This document shows positions 1 to 7,214 of a stretch of 17,283 bases of DNA, in pieces. Both the position numbers and the translations under genes were made by a program. The DNA is from Gammaproteobacteria bacterium (GTDB taxonomy: Bacteria; Pseudomonadota; Gammaproteobacteria; Pseudomonadales; Azotimanducaceae). Within the stretch, counting starts at the first letter, position 1; every line of letters starts with the position of its first letter. Below the pieces are notes generated by a model. That model saw only the letters and a list, made by a program, of their open reading frames with translations. It ran no database searches and was not told the origin of the DNA. The DNA lies in the NCBI GenBank assembly GCA_018667205.1, contig JABIVN010000491.1, positions 1-17,283 of the forward strand, in the 5' to 3' direction.

Positions 1-2463
1 ATGCCGGACGAGTTGCGCAGCCAGATAGCGCCTATTCACGACATCATTAGATTGATGGGATTACCCATCTTAGTGGTAGACGAGGTCGAGGCAGATGACG
101 TCATAGGAACACTTGCTACCCAGGCGACAAAAAAGAAAATGTCTGTGCTAGTGTCAACGGGGGACAAGGATATGGCACAACTGGTGACACCCCACGTCAC
201 CTTGATTAATACCATGACGGGTATCTTTATGGATGGACCCGGAGTGGAAGCAAAGTTCGGCGTTCGTCCTGACCAGATCATTGACTATTTGGCGTTAGTG
301 GGTGACACCTCCGATAATATTCCTGGCGTCCCCAAGTGTGGTCCTAAAACCGCAGTAAAGTGGTTGCAGGCCTTTGACTCCCTGAATGGCGTGATGGCGA
401 ATGCCGCATCGGTGAAAGGTAAAGTTGGCGAATATCTCCGTGATTCACTGGAATTCCTGCCGATGTCCTACGAACTCGCGACGATCAAGAAAGACCTGGA
501 GCTTGAGTATCGTGTTGATGAACTTGCGCCTTCGGCGCCTGACGAAGATGGGCTACTAACCGTCTTTACGGAGCTTGAGTTTAGGCCCTGGGTCAATGAG
601 ATAAATATCGATGCCCCGCGTGAAGCTAACGAAAGCAACCTCATCCCCACCCTTGTGACTGATTACGAGACGGTATTTGACGAAGCTCAACTAAATATTT
701 GGGTGGAAAAACTGTCGAGCGCTGATACATTTGCTTTTGACACCGAAACAACGGCAATCGACTACATGGAAGCCAAACTTGTTGGCGTGTCATTTTGTTG
801 TGAAGCTGGAAAAGCGGCTTACGTGCCATTGGCACACGACTATCTTGGTGCACCCGTACAACTTCCTATGGATCTGGTGCTGGCGAAGCTAAGACCATTA
901 CTTGAGAATCCAGAACAAACAATCATAGGCCAAAATCTTAAGTACGATATCAGCGTAATGGCCAGGCATGGCGTGAGCATTAAGGCGAAGATCATCGACA
1001 CGATGCTGGAATCATACGTACTGAATTCTGTCGCGTCGCGCCACAATATGGACGATCTTGCACTCAACTATCTTGGCATCTCGACGGTACATTTTGAAGA
1101 CATCGCCGGCAAGGGCGCTAAGCAACTGACCTTTAACCAGATTGACCTAGCCAAGGCTGGACAGTATGCGGCGGAAGACGCTGACATAACCTTCCGGCTG
1201 CATCATGTTTTATGGCCAAAACTTCAGGCGGAAAGCAGATTGGCATCGGTCTATCAGGATATTGAAATACCTCTCGTGCCCATTCTCTCAGATGTGGAAC
1301 TCGGTGGTGTGTTGCTGGACGAGGAACAGTTGAATCTGCAAAGCAGGGAGCTGGAGAAACGCTTGTCAGAACTTGAGCAGGAAGCCTTTGGCCTGGCTGG
1401 AGAAGCATTCAACCTGGGTTCTCCAAAACAGTTGCAGGAGATTTTCTTTGAAAAATTAGGTTTGCCGATCATCAAAAAGACGCCCAAGGGCCAGCCTTCC
1501 ACTGCAGAACCGGTGTTACAGGAATTGGCGCTCGATTATCCTTTGCCCAAGGTGATTATGGAGTATCGCGGGCTGTCCAAGCTTAAATCAACCTATACGG
1601 ACCAGCTGCCTAAACAGATAGCGCGAAGCACGGGTCGAATACATACTTCTTATCATCAGGCCGTGACAGCGACGGGGCGACTTTCAAGCTCGAATCCTAA
1701 CTTGCAGAATATTCCCATCAGGACTCAGGAAGGCCGTCGCGTAAGGAGGGCCTTTATTGCACCAGAGGGGTGCAAGATAATGGCGGCTGACTACTCGCAG
1801 ATCGAGTTACGGATTATGGCTCACCTTTCGCAGGATGATGGTCTGATTCACGCATTTAACAACGGTCTCGATATTCATAAGGCGACAGCAGCGGAAGTAT
1901 TCGGAGTCGCCTTGTCGCAGGTATCTGACGATCATAGGAGAAGTGCTAAGGCGATTAACTTTGGCTTGATCTACGGTATGTCTGCATTTGGATTGGCGCG
2001 ACAGTTGGATATTTCCCGCGGTGCAGCACAGGACTATATCGATTTGTATTTTAACCGATACCCAGGTGTGAAGCATTACATGGACCAAACGCGTGCACTC
2101 GCTTCGGAGCAAGGCTATGTGGAAACTATTTTTGGGCGAAGGCTATATCTACCCGAAATCAAAGCTAGTAACTTTCAGCGCCGACAGGCCGCGGAGCGGA
2201 CTGCGATTAATGCGCCAATGCAGGGAACAGCGGCAGACATCATCAAGATGGCGATGATCACGGTACATAATTGGCTGGCTTCATCACACCTTGGCACACG
2301 TATGACCATGCAGGTTCATGATGAACTGGTTCTGGAAGTTCCCGAAGGCAATGTCCGTGAGGTCGCGAAAGGTGTTGAAGGCTTGATGTCCGGTGCGGTG
2401 GAGCTTTGTATTCCTTTAGTTGTTGAGGTCGGGATTGGGGACAACTGGGATGAGGCTCATTAG
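1..2463 (+). CDS. polA: DNA polymerase I, 5'-truncated by the window edge
   Basis: Repair and Okazaki-fragment polymerase with 5'-3' exonuclease, 3'-5' exonuclease and polymerase domains. The 820 visible residues begin at a Met that aligns with about residue 84 of the 928-residue E. coli protein, so roughly 83 N-terminal residues lie outside the window; base 1 is not the true start. The rest of the flap/5' nuclease domain (acidic VEADD, STGDKD, GDTSDNIPGV) occupies about 1-200. The proofreading domain has an intact DTET at 247-250 and AAEDADIT near 390, so it should be active. Polymerase motif A (DYSQIELR, D597), the O-helix (RRSAKAINFGLIYG, 646-659) and motif C (VHDEL, 772-776) are all present. 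The stop TAG at 2461 is followed by a strong terminator. Identity is clear. Confidence 0.98.
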   Translation: MPDELRSQIAPIHDIIRLMGLPILVVDEVEADDVIGTLATQATKKKMSVLVSTGDKDMAQLVTPHVTLINTMTGIFMDGPGVEAKFGVRPDQIIDYLALVGDTSDNIPGVPKCGPKTAVKWLQAFDSLNGVMANAASVKGKVGEYLRDSLEFLPMSYELATIKKDLELEYRVDELAPSAPDEDGLLTVFTELEFRPWVNEINIDAPREANESNLIPTLVTDYETVFDEAQLNIWVEKLSSADTFAFDTETTAIDYMEAKLVGVSFCCEAGKAAYVPLAHDYLGAPVQLPMDLVLAKLRPLLENPEQTIIGQNLKYDISVMARHGVSIKAKIIDTMLESYVLNSVASRHNMDDLALNYLGISTVHFEDIAGKGAKQLTFNQIDLAKAGQYAAEDADITFRLHHVLWPKLQAESRLASVYQDIEIPLVPILSDVELGGVLLDEEQLNLQSRELEKRLSELEQEAFGLAGEAFNLGSPKQLQEIFFEKLGLPIIKKTPKGQPSTAEPVLQELALDYPLPKVIMEYRGLSKLKSTYTDQLPKQIARSTGRIHTSYHQAVTATGRLSSSNPNLQNIPIRTQEGRRVRRAFIAPEGCKIMAADYSQIELRIMAHLSQDDGLIHAFNNGLDIHKATAAEVFGVALSQVSDDHRRSAKAINFGLIYGMSAFGLARQLDISRGAAQDYIDLYFNRYPGVKHYMDQTRALASEQGYVETIFGRRLYLPEIKASNFQRRQAAERTAINAPMQGTAADIIKMAMITVHNWLASSHLGTRMTMQVHDELVLEVPEGNVREVAKGVEGLMSGAVELCIPLVVEVGIGDNWDEAH

Positions 2464-2502
2464 CGCGAGCAATGACTGGTACTCCGATTTTACTTTTTTT
2501 TT

Positions 2503-2530
2503 AAAAGTGGAGTAACCTCCACTTTTGTTT
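2503..2530 (+). terminator. Intrinsic terminator after polA
   Basis: A perfect 10-bp stem, AAAAGTGGAG (2503-2512) with CTCCACTTTT (2517-2526), closes a TAAC loop and runs into TTTTGTTTTTG. It lies 40 bp after the polA stop on the same strand. The T-tract lies only on the plus-strand 3' side, so it should act on polA transcription. Confidence 0.85.
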
Positions 2531-2567
2531 TTGAACTTTGCTGTAATTAGCTGGTCATAGTAAATGT

Positions 2568-2704
2568 AAGCAATAACTTCGGTGATTTTCCCCCAAAAAG
2601 AACCGAAGTGTGGGCCCTGGTCGCACTCCCCCCTAGGGTGATCAGGGCCCACTTCACTTAGGTTGTAGGCTTTTTTTTCCGGGAATTTCCCCCCGGGATT
2701 TTTT
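2568..2704 (+). ncRNA. Candidate small regulatory RNA in the polA-engB gap (Spot 42/ErsA locus)
   Basis: No gene is visible here, but the plus strand folds into three consecutive hairpins. Hairpin 1 (2576-2609) has the 8-bp stem ACTTCGGT/ACCGAAGT, a tandem G-A mismatch (GA 2584-2585 facing GA 2600-2601), four more A-U pairs and a CCCCCA loop. Hairpin 2 (2610-2652) has GTGGGCCCTG/CAGGGCCCAC extended by five more pairs (two G-U) and loop ACTCCCCCCTAGG. A U-rich linker (2653-2676) follows, then terminator hairpin 3 (2677-2704). The polA terminator precedes the unit, so it would need its own promoter; TTGAAC (2531-2536) with CATAGT (2556-2561) is a weak candidate with a long 19-bp spacer. The position matches spf (Spot 42) in enterobacteria. 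I see no primary-sequence match to Spot 42. The 5' end is a guess, and the alternative is simply structured trailer sequence. Confidence 0.55.
2677..2704 (+). terminator. Intrinsic terminator of the candidate small RNA
   Basis: TTCCGGG (2677-2683) pairs with CCCGGGA (2692-2698, one G-U pair) around an AATTTCCC loop, followed by TTTTTT (2699-2704). It is a plus-strand intrinsic terminator with no coding gene directly upstream. It cannot serve engB, whose 3' end arrives on the other strand, and polA already has its own terminator 150 bp earlier. This implies an independent transcript. Confidence 0.7.
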
Positions 2705-2705
2705 A

Positions 2706-2776
2706 CAGCCTTAAATTTCCAGCGTTTAAATCTCCAGCCTTATGTTTCCAAAATTAGGTGTCCAAATCTAGGTTTT
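2706..2776. repeat. Degenerate 14-bp tandem array next to the engB stop
   Basis: Five units follow in register: CAGCCTTAAATTTC (2706-2719), CAGCGTTTAAATCTC (2720-2734, one base longer), CAGCCTTATGTTTC (2735-2748), CAAAATTAGGTGTC (2749-2762) and CAAATCTAGGTTTT (2763-2776). The first three are close; the last two share the leading CA and the T-rich end. The array fills the gap between the small-RNA terminator and the engB stop codon, which overlaps its last bases. Function unknown. Confidence 0.5.
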
Positions 2777-3371
2777 AAGGCCCAAGAGGTTCAAGCCACT
2801 CCGTCAGACTCTTTTCAAGTACTTTAATTCCCAGTTTCTTGGTTGCAGAGAATATCTGGACCGTTATTTCAGGTGGTAGATGTTTCCGAAGGCTTAAAAG
2901 ACCGTTCTGTTGACCTCCTCGTTTTAGCTTGTCGGCCTTGGTTAAAAGGATGTGTAACGGCAAACCACCATCCATCGACCATTCAATCATCATTTTGTCG
3001 AATTCCTTCAAGGGATGCCTAATATCCATCAACAGCACCATACCTCGGAGGCTTTTTCGGTCACGCAGATACTCATCCAGATGACGGTGCCAGTGCTCTT
3101 TTACAGAAATAGGAACTTTCGCATAACCGTATCCGGGTAAATCCACTAATTTGGTCTCGTCATCGAGGGTAAAAAAGTTGATCAACTGGGTTCGGCCCGG
3201 CGTCTTGCTGGTTCTCGCCAGCCCTTTCTGGTCGGTCAGTGCATTAATAGCGCTGGATTTACCTGCGTTCGAGCGCCCGCAAAAAGCGATCTCGGCTCCC
3301 TCATCTGCGGGACACTGAGACAGCGTCGCGGCGCTGGTGACAAATTTCGCTGTTTTGAACTTAATTGACAT
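2775..3371 (-). CDS. engB: Ribosome biogenesis GTP-binding protein EngB/YsxC
   Basis: Essential TrmE-Era-class GTPase that assists late assembly of the large ribosomal subunit. The 198 residues carry the whole G-motif set: P-loop GRSNAGKS (32-39), SKTPGRTQ switch I (55-62), DLPGYGYA (77-84), TKAD (144-147) and SATK (175-178). The ATG at 3371 was chosen because [14 protein letters not shown] matches the start of the family. The reading frame stays open for 52 codons upstream, but that stretch has no family similarity and would run into the cytochrome c4 promoter. No strong Shine-Dalgarno sequence is visible. It lies opposite polA across the non-coding 2464-2774 stretch and is divergent from cytochrome c4, a neighbourhood typical of pseudomonads. 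Confidence 0.95.
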   Translation of the reverse strand: MSIKFKTAKFVTSAATLSQCPADEGAEIAFCGRSNAGKSSAINALTDQKGLARTSKTPGRTQLINFFTLDDETKLVDLPGYGYAKVPISVKEHWHRHLDEYLRDRKSLRGMVLLMDIRHPLKEFDKMMIEWSMDGGLPLHILLTKADKLKRGGQQNGLLSLRKHLPPEITVQIFSATKKLGIKVLEKSLTEWLEPLGP

Positions 3372-3388
3372 TTTTGATCGTATTATCC

Positions 3389-3414
3389 CAACTGCAGTTG
3401 CTTTGTTATATAAT
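3389..3414 (+). promoter_or_regulatory. Putative cytochrome c4 promoter with overlapping palindrome
   Basis: A perfect -10 hexamer TATAAT lies at 3409-3414, about 95 bp before the cytochrome c4 start. A 12-bp perfect palindrome, CAACTGCAGTTG (3389-3400), covers most of the region where the -35 element would be; no good -35 is seen. This could be an operator or activator site serving both divergent genes (engB starts at 3371). No regulator can be named. Confidence 0.4.
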
Positions 3415-3510
3415 GCGACCCGCATTCTAGCACCCTCTTTACGATTAGAGCGTGCCTGGTGACACCAACAGTTGCCTTCACACAGAAAAGTGGACTTAAG
3501 AAGTGACGCT

Positions 3511-4113
3511 ATGAAAAAAATTATCATGTTTGCAGTACTCGCCCTTTTGGCGCCAATGACTTACGCAGAAGGTAACGCAGCGAAAGGCAAGGATCTTGCC
3601 GGAACCTGCCTTGCCTGCCATGGAGAAGTCGGCAACAGCCCCGCGCCAAGTTTCCCCAATTTAGCAGGTCAACACGCTAGTTACCTTCTTAAGCAATTAA
3701 TTGAAATTCAAAATGGTAAGCGGGAAGTGCTCACCATGACTGGCATTCTGGACAATTTATCTGAAAGCGATCTTTCAGATCTCGCAGCCTACTATGCAGG
3801 CCAACCGCGAAACCAAGGTGCGGCGAAAGAGGGTCTTGTCGAGTTGGGTGAAGCGATTTATCGGGCAGGTATACCGCGGAAGGATATCGCTGCCTGTACC
3901 GCTTGCCATTCGCCGACGGGTAACGGTAACGGTCCAGCGGTATTTCCTGCACTTGCAGGTCAATGGCCTGAATATATCGTTGCTCAGCTAAAAAACTTTC
4001 AGACTGGAGTGCGGCATAACGACGGAGATTCCAAGATGATGCGGACGACAGCGATGGATATGAACGAAAAGGAAATGACGGCTGTTGCCTCCTACCTCTA
4101 CGGACTTAAATAG
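3511..4113 (+). CDS. cc4: Di-heme cytochrome c4
   Basis: Periplasmic electron carrier with two cytochrome c domains in tandem, commonly passing electrons towards terminal oxidases. The 200-residue precursor starts with a Sec signal peptide (KK, hydrophobic core about 4-16, likely cleavage after TYA at residue 19). Heme-attachment motifs are CLACH at 33-37 and CTACH at 129-133, with candidate axial Met ligands at M76 and in the MMRTTAM stretch near the C terminus. The ATG at 3511 is preceded by TAAGAAG about 8 bases upstream; a longer frame from a TTG at 3472 would spoil the signal peptide. Length and duplicated-domain layout fit the family. dsbA follows on the same strand but is separated by a likely terminator, so the two need not be one operon. 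Confidence 0.95.
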   Translation: MKKIIMFAVLALLAPMTYAEGNAAKGKDLAGTCLACHGEVGNSPAPSFPNLAGQHASYLLKQLIEIQNGKREVLTMTGILDNLSESDLSDLAAYYAGQPRNQGAAKEGLVELGEAIYRAGIPRKDIAACTACHSPTGNGNGPAVFPALAGQWPEYIVAQLKNFQTGVRHNDGDSKMMRTTAMDMNEKEMTAVASYLYGLK

Positions 4114-4145
4114 TCCCTGAACATTGTAAAATAGTTCCTGAACAT
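4108..4145 (+). repeat. 17-bp direct repeat spanning the cytochrome c4 stop codon
   Basis: AAATAGTCCCTGAACAT (4108-4124) recurs as AAATAGTTCCTGAACAT (4129-4145): one mismatch in 17, period 21 bp. The first copy contains the TAG stop codon of cytochrome c4, so the second looks like a duplicated gene end. Confidence 0.75.
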
Positions 4146-4151
4146 AGGATG

Positions 4152-4180
4152 AAGGGCAGCACTTACGGCCCTTTTATTAT
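4152..4180 (+). terminator. Probable intrinsic terminator after cytochrome c4
   Basis: AAGGGC (4152-4157) pairs with GCCCTT (4168-4173) over a 10-base loop, followed by the T-rich TTATTAT. The stem is short, so it may leak into dsbA. Confidence 0.55.
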
Positions 4181-4232
4181 CCCTCCTGGAATGTCAGGAT
4201 TAGACGGTAATAACTAACGAACGGGATAGCAG

Positions 4233-4255
4233 GCTGCGGCGCAACGCTTCGCAGC
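4233..4255 (+). promoter_or_regulatory. Stable hairpin in the dsbA leader
   Basis: GCTGCG (4233-4238) plus GCG (4239-4241) pair with CGC (4245-4247) and CGCAGC (4250-4255) around a CAA triloop with a two-base TT bulge: nine G/C-rich pairs ending 35 bases before the dsbA start codon. No T-tract follows, so it is not a terminator. It could stabilise or regulate the dsbA message. Confidence 0.45.
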
Positions 4256-4290
4256 ACGTATCACAAGTAATATTAGAAAAGAGGTAAAAT

Positions 4291-4965
4291 ATGGTTCTCA
4301 AATTGATGACGAATGGACTGCTGGTGCTTGCTTTGTTGCTATCTTCGTTAGTTTGGGCGGAAGGCTTTCAATATGAAGAAGGCACCCACTATGTGCGACT
4401 GGACGTACCCGTAAAAACCCGTAATACGAACGTTGTCGAGGTTACCGAATACTTTTCCTACGGCTGCCCGCACTGTTATCGCTTCGAACCGCTGATTCAG
4501 CAATGGAAAAATGACCTTCCTGTAGACGTCGAATTTAACCGCACACCGGCTATTTGGAGTGTTACGGGGTATGAATTGTATGCCCGAACCTACTATACGG
4601 CGCAGGCACTGGGTGTACTCGACAAAATCCATTACCCGCTGTTCCAAGCAATACATGAAGACAGACGTTCGCTACTTGATCTTAAATCGATGACCACCTT
4701 CATGGCCGAACACGGCGTTGAGCCGGAGACCTTTGTAAAAACATATTCCGACTCCTTCGGTGTTAAGGCGATGTACCAGCAGGCTGCAGCGCGGCAACGG
4801 ATATATCAATCAAACGGCGTGCCAGCGATTATAGTCAACGGCAAATACCGTGTTGAAGCGGGAATGGTAGGCAACAGTAATACAGGGATGTTGCAGGTGG
4901 TTAACTATCTTGTTGAAAAGGAACGCGAATTGATGAGCGCCGGGGCGGGTTCAGCAGGAGCATAA
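4291..4965 (+). CDS. dsbA: Thiol:disulfide interchange protein DsbA
   Basis: Periplasmic thioredoxin-fold oxidase that forms disulfide bonds in exported proteins and is re-oxidised by DsbB. The 224-residue precursor has a signal peptide (hydrophobic 9-21, likely cleavage after VWA at 23). The catalytic CPHC lies at 59-62, in the sequence FSYGCPHCYRFEP, and the cis-proline loop is GVPAIIVNGKYRV near the C terminus. The helical insertion between these landmarks has the usual length. AGAGG lies about 8 bases upstream of the ATG, giving a convincing ribosome-binding site. It is convergent with ihfB, with only 27 bp between the stop codons and no obvious terminator. It follows cytochrome c4, as in Pseudomonas. 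No dsbB is in the window. Confidence 0.96.
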   Translation: MVLKLMTNGLLVLALLLSSLVWAEGFQYEEGTHYVRLDVPVKTRNTNVVEVTEYFSYGCPHCYRFEPLIQQWKNDLPVDVEFNRTPAIWSVTGYELYARTYYTAQALGVLDKIHYPLFQAIHEDRRSLLDLKSMTTFMAEHGVEPETFVKTYSDSFGVKAMYQQAAARQRIYQSNGVPAIIVNGKYRVEAGMVGNSNTGMLQVVNYLVEKERELMSAGAGSAGA

Positions 4966-4992
4966 AGGCTTGAGCTTGGTTTTGGCTGACCC

Positions 4993-5307
4993 TTAGGACG
5001 CTAGTTTATTATTTTCTTCGGCATAAGATATGTCCACGCGTTTTCGCAGTTCCTTGCCAGGCTTGAAGTGCGGCACGAACTTGCCAGGTTTGTGAATACC
5101 GACCTCGCCTGTCTTTGGATTACGAACAGTCCGAGGTTTACGAAAATGATTCGAAAACGTACCGAAACCACGGATTTCTATACGCCCACCTGAAGCAAGG
5201 TTATCAGACATAATTTCAATCAGCGTGTGAACTGCCAGGTCAACGTCTCTGTTGCTTAACTGGTCGAGTTTGTCCGACATCCGTTCGATGAGTTCCGACT
5301 TTTTCAT
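4993..5307 (-). CDS. ihfB: Integration host factor subunit beta
   Basis: Nucleoid-associated DNA-bending protein, acting as a heterodimer with IHF alpha; needed at many sigma-54 promoters and in recombination. The 104 residues begin [10 protein letters not shown] and contain the DNA-binding arm and signature [25 protein letters not shown], written here as [10 protein letters not shown] followed by RNPKTGE, and [11 protein letters not shown]. The beta-type arm and ending favour IhfB over IhfA or HU. The ATG at 5307 matches the family start and has AGGGCGA upstream; an in-frame ATG at 5337 would add ten unconserved residues. A C-terminal tail of about ten residues (ending AEENNKLAS) extends beyond the E. 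coli protein. In many gammaproteobacteria ihfB follows rpsA, but here it stands alone, with TATAAA on the minus strand (5350-5355) as a possible -10. Confidence 0.93.
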   Translation of the reverse strand: MKKSELIERMSDKLDQLSNRDVDLAVHTLIEIMSDNLASGGRIEIRGFGTFSNHFRKPRTVRNPKTGEVGIHKPGKFVPHFKPGKELRKRVDISYAEENNKLAS

Positions 5308-5657
5308 TTGGGTCGCCCTGATTGTCACATCAGCCATCTTACTAAAATATTTATACGTTTCAATGTGTTATGGGAATTCACTAAGGTGATCAATTGCAAC
5401 CGAGTTTAGCCCCGATGGGTTTAATATGCGAAAATAGCCGTTCCAGGCATTTACGACGTTGAATCGAGTGCAGCGATCAACTAGAATTCGCCATGGCGCG
5501 ATACTACCTCCTCTGGGCTAAATGCCTTGCTTTTGCAGTAAGTGATTACTCACGTAGCTGCCTGCATCCAACCCTGCGCCAACTAACCAATTATTCCTAT
5601 CTGACGACGGATTATCGTTCGCCGTCTCAACTTTGTTGTGCCCGTACGGAGAGCTGA
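5308..5657. other. Divergent ihfB-guaB intergenic region, no gene seen
   Basis: I find no convincing gene in these 350 bases. They must hold the promoters of both flanking genes. TATAAA on the minus strand (5350-5355) may serve ihfB. Upstream of guaB there is a nested inverted repeat, GCAG (5535-5538) and GTGA (5542-5545) facing TCAC (5550-5553) and CTGC (5558-5561). A small hairpin, GACGG (5606-5610) with CCGTC (5622-5626), lies about 30 bases before the guaB start. Confidence 0.45.
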
Positions 5658-7193
5658 ATGGCAACGATTTTAGAAGGTGTGTCACGTACTTTTGCGGAAT
5701 TCCTGCTAATTCCCAGGTTAACCAGAAAAGACCAAAAACCAGATCAAGTTGATTTATCGACGCCACTATCGGCTATCGAACCTAACCAAACACCGCGGTT
5801 CAAGATCAATACGCCGGTGGTATCTGCCGCGATGCAGTCTGTATCAGGGTCGCGCTTAGCGATTGCTCTGGCGCGACAAGGCGGCCTAGGCTTCGTTTTT
5901 TGCTCACAGGATATTGCCAGCCAGTCTGAAATGGTCCATCAGGTTAAAGCCCATAAAGCAGGGTTTGTGTCCAGTGACTCAAATGCGAAGTCCGATACCA
6001 CGCTGCTCGAGGTTATCGAATTGATGAAACGAACAGGTCATTCCACGGTTCCCGTCACTGACGACGGTACTGGTAGCGGAAAGCTGCTTGGTCTGATTAC
6101 GGATCAGGATTTTTGGGTATACGAGGACGACTTGTCAAATACGGTCGGTCAGCATATGACTGCCATGGAAAAAGTGATCTTTGGAGCCGAAGGCCTCACG
6201 CTAAAAGAGGCGAATCGGCTACTTCACCAACACAAAAAGAATTGTCTACCAATATTGGATACTCATGGTCACCTGACTTCATTGGTGTTCAAGAAGGATT
6301 ACGAAGATCACATGCGCCACCCCTATGAGTTGCTGGATAGCTCAAAACGGTTGTGCGTAGGTGCGGCTATTAATACTCATGATTATAGGGACAGAGTCCC
6401 TGCGCTGATCAAGGCGGGCGCTGATGCGCTGTGTTTCGACTCATCAGATGGGTTTACGGAGTTCCAGAAGGAGGGCATAGAATGGATTAGGAACCAGTAC
6501 GGTCAGAACATCGTTATCGGCGGTGGTAATGTCGTTTCCGCTGAAGGTTTCGACTATCTCGTTGAAGACGGTGGTGTGGACTTCGTCAAAGTTGGTATGG
6601 GCGGTGGATCTATTTGCATCACACGAGAGCAGAAAGGGGTTGGCCGAGGACAGGCGTCAGCTCTCATGGATGTCGTCCAGCGTCGCGATGAATATCTCTC
6701 TGAGACGGGCCGTTATATACCGATCTGCTCCGATGGTGGCCTGGCTAACGATACACAGATTGTTATTGCGCTGGCGATGGGCGCCGATTTCGTCATGATG
6801 GGCCGGTATTTCGCCATGACAGAAGAGAGCCCAACCCCAAAGACCTCCATCAATGGGCAGATGTATAAACCATACTGGGGAGAAGGGACGAATCGTGCGC
6901 AGAACTGGCAGCGATATGCGGAAGATATGTCCACTCCAGAAATGGTTTTCGAAGAGGGGGTTGATGCCTACGTGCCGCTCGTTGGCAGTGTGGCTGAAGT
7001 GCTGAAAACGACACTCTATAAACTGCGATCCACGATGGTCAACGTCGGTGCTGATGGCCTCTCGGAATTCCGGGAACGTTCGATATTAACGCTGGTCTCC
7101 GAACAATCAGTGATTGAAGCCGGTACTTCCAGTGTGTTCCAGTTTAGTGCCACCAGAGATATCGAAGAATCAAACTGGGGCGGTAAGAGTTAA
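5658..7193 (+). CDS. guaB: IMP dehydrogenase, Tritrichomonas-like type
   Basis: Oxidises IMP to XMP with NAD+, the first committed step of guanine nucleotide synthesis. The 511 residues form the TIM barrel with an inserted pair of CBS domains (about 103-222). The active-site loop GGGSICITREQKG (315-327) carries catalytic Cys320, the mobile flap ends NWQRY with Arg419-Tyr420, and DSSDG at 261-265 fits the NAD site. From memory, the sequence tracks the protozoan T. foetus enzyme nearly motif by motif (SAAMQSVSG, GFVSSDSN, INTHDYRDRVPALI, WGEGTNRAQNWQRY), with active-site numbering shifted by only one. That resemblance is closer than to E. coli GuaB. GGAG lies 6 bases before the ATG. No guaA is adjacent. 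GMP reductase was considered and rejected because of the CBS pair and the complete flap. Confidence 0.93.
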   Translation: MATILEGVSRTFAEFLLIPRLTRKDQKPDQVDLSTPLSAIEPNQTPRFKINTPVVSAAMQSVSGSRLAIALARQGGLGFVFCSQDIASQSEMVHQVKAHKAGFVSSDSNAKSDTTLLEVIELMKRTGHSTVPVTDDGTGSGKLLGLITDQDFWVYEDDLSNTVGQHMTAMEKVIFGAEGLTLKEANRLLHQHKKNCLPILDTHGHLTSLVFKKDYEDHMRHPYELLDSSKRLCVGAAINTHDYRDRVPALIKAGADALCFDSSDGFTEFQKEGIEWIRNQYGQNIVIGGGNVVSAEGFDYLVEDGGVDFVKVGMGGGSICITREQKGVGRGQASALMDVVQRRDEYLSETGRYIPICSDGGLANDTQIVIALAMGADFVMMGRYFAMTEESPTPKTSINGQMYKPYWGEGTNRAQNWQRYAEDMSTPEMVFEEGVDAYVPLVGSVAEVLKTTLYKLRSTMVNVGADGLSEFRERSILTLVSEQSVIEAGTSSVFQFSATRDIEESNWGGKS

Positions 7194-7214
7194 TCGGGCT
7201 GTTAACTGTTCAGG

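Noticed and set aside
2416..2652. 78-codon minus-strand open frame over the polA end and the gap
   Set aside because: It overlaps the polA end and the small-RNA hairpins, has no ribosome-binding site and no family resemblance; the hairpin symmetry explains the sequence better.
3372..3527. N-terminal extension of EngB by 52 residues
   Set aside because: Open in frame but without family similarity, and it would cross the divergent cytochrome c4 promoter; MSIKF at 3371 fits EngB.
5518..5766. 82-codon minus-strand frame in the ihfB-guaB gap
   Set aside because: Overlaps the guaB start and ribosome-binding site in antisense, with no ribosome-binding site of its own and no family signature.
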